A DNA stretch of 64,000 nt. It comes from Siphonodentalium dalli (Eukaryota; Mollusca; Scaphopoda; Gadilida; Siphonodentaliidae). Position numbers and translations under genes: made by a program. The stretch is from contig CP136062.1 in NCBI GenBank assembly GCA_032622095.1, positions 155,304,875-155,368,874 of the forward strand, given 5' to 3'. Below, piece after piece: positions 62,943-64,000 of the stretch (the first letter of the stretch is position 1; the number at the start of each line of letters is the position of its first letter). Below the pieces are notes generated by a model, which did not search any database, was not told the origin of the DNA, and was given only the letters and a program-made list of their open reading frames with translations.

Positions 62943-64000
62943 GTTGGTACCGTTAATTTATTTTATTGTTTAAAGATTCGAATGGGCACCTAATTAGTAC
63001 CTAAGGTAATTTCCAGATAATATCAATATCAAATATAACCAGAACGCGCCACATGGCTTTTTGTCTCTGGAAGTTACATAATTATAATACATAAGACATG
63101 ACTTTGTTCAGGAAATTGAACGGCACCGATCTCCAGTACCGGGGCTGTATACAAATCATATATTCCTTTCTTCAAATCGTCCATTGATGAACTCGCGACT
63201 ACAAAACAAGGTAAACTGTTCATGTTAGAAATTACACGTGAAAAACATATTTACGGATATCCTTTTTTAAGTATGTCCCTTGTAATTTGAGTTCATGTCC
63301 TCTGTTCCGTTTGTAATCAGCGAATACAAAATAATAACACCGGTCCGTGTTATACAAACCGTTCTGATATATAGAAACCTCGATAAAATCGCCCCTAAAT
63401 CGTCTATTATTCATATATTTGAGTTTTACGATGCGTAAACCAGACATAAGAATAAACGCGATGTGTTGCATCCCAAAGGGATAATTACACTCACTTCATT
63501 TGCTGTAGTATTTTCCCCATCGATATCCAAATATTAAATGCTTTTAAATAGGGTAATTATATCGGTATGGGAATGGACGTTGCATATTAAATTTCGCTAT
63601 GACAACGCAAGACGTCGCGGCAACGTCACTACAAAGTTCCCAATATTTAACAATAGTTCACATTTAATCTATGTGTGTATATAAGTGTATTACGGGTTGA
63701 TAGTTTTCACTAAAATAACTATAATTATTAATCGACGTATCATAACAAAATGACAGATTGAATGGCATTTATCGTGTCCGACCAAAAACTGTTCGCAATA
63801 TACAGATATGGTAAATGGACCAATATCATAGCAATTAGCCAGGCTGCTTAACAAAAGGTAAACAAATGTACGACAGATTATAAGACATCGCTATCGCGAC
63901 GAGCACTGACCGAAATCGTTATTGTATGCTGTAACCCTTGCTACACTAAAGCATCATTGAATAGTTGTGATCCCAAATGAAATGTTCAGACAATAAGCTC
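62943..64000 (+). other. Start of intron 1, RGK-type gene copy B
   Basis: Aligns with 23790-24849 with only scattered differences. Open frames seen here (for example 63232-63471, minus) also exist in copy A and are unsupported. Confidence 0.8.

Larger units (their letters stand above)
45922..64000. repeat. Segmental duplication, copy B
   Basis: Second copy of the segment at 1-24849, same orientation, cut by the window end. It preserves the order of remnants seen in copy A, ending in exon 1 and part of intron 1 of the RGK-type GTPase. The sequence just before it (45721-45921) cannot be compared with copy A, because A starts at the window edge. Confidence 0.97.

Noticed and set aside
1-64000. 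CRISPR arrays, rRNA, bacterial operons
   Set aside because: No regularly spaced repeats of that kind, no rRNA motifs, and spliced gene structure and animal transposons throughout.

Overview
The window is nuclear DNA of an animal, most likely a marine invertebrate. It is AT-rich, with one intron-containing gene and a heavy load of decayed transposable elements: non-LTR retrotransposons, a Helitron, a CACTA-type element, a tRNA-derived SINE and fold-back elements. A short motif at 2858-2886 resembles, from memory, the start of a repeat common in gastropod and bivalve genomes, so a mollusc is my best guess. No database search was possible.

The layout is a direct repeat of one large segment with a period of about 39-46 kb. 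Copy A runs from the window start to about 24,849. Copy B runs from 45,922 to the window end. Both homologous blocks are cut by the window edges. They are nearly identical by eye but differ by several insertions: a 5,984-bp CACTA-type element only in A (5223-11206), a 1.6-kb block only in A (14664-16263), 194 bp only in B (50074-50267) and about 530 bp with a retrotransposon fragment only in B (59221-59752). This is either a recent tandem duplication or two haplotypes placed side by side by the assembler.

The only convincing cellular gene is a Ras-like GTPase of the RGK (Rad/Gem/Kir/Rem) type on the plus strand. It has four coding exons between 23,498 and 33,292 and predicts 257 residues. A TATA box lies upstream and a polyadenylation signal downstream. 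In copy B the TATA box and first exon (62618-62942) are present, with 11 extra in-frame codons; the rest lies beyond the window.

Both copies carry the same older remnants in the same order: a non-LTR C-terminal fragment on the minus strand, a 1.6-kb repeat, a SINE, a ~74-bp minisatellite, an L1/Tx1-type reverse-transcriptase remnant, an ORF1 (zinc-knuckle) remnant, a second copy of the 1.6-kb repeat and another RT fragment. Between the copies (33.3-45.9 kb) there is a degenerate telomere-like array with inverted ends (33998-36980), a 1.24-kb fold-back element with 8-bp target duplications (40103-41340), and a broken Helitron Rep/helicase on the minus strand (41665-45430). Most other reading frames are shadows or chance openings.
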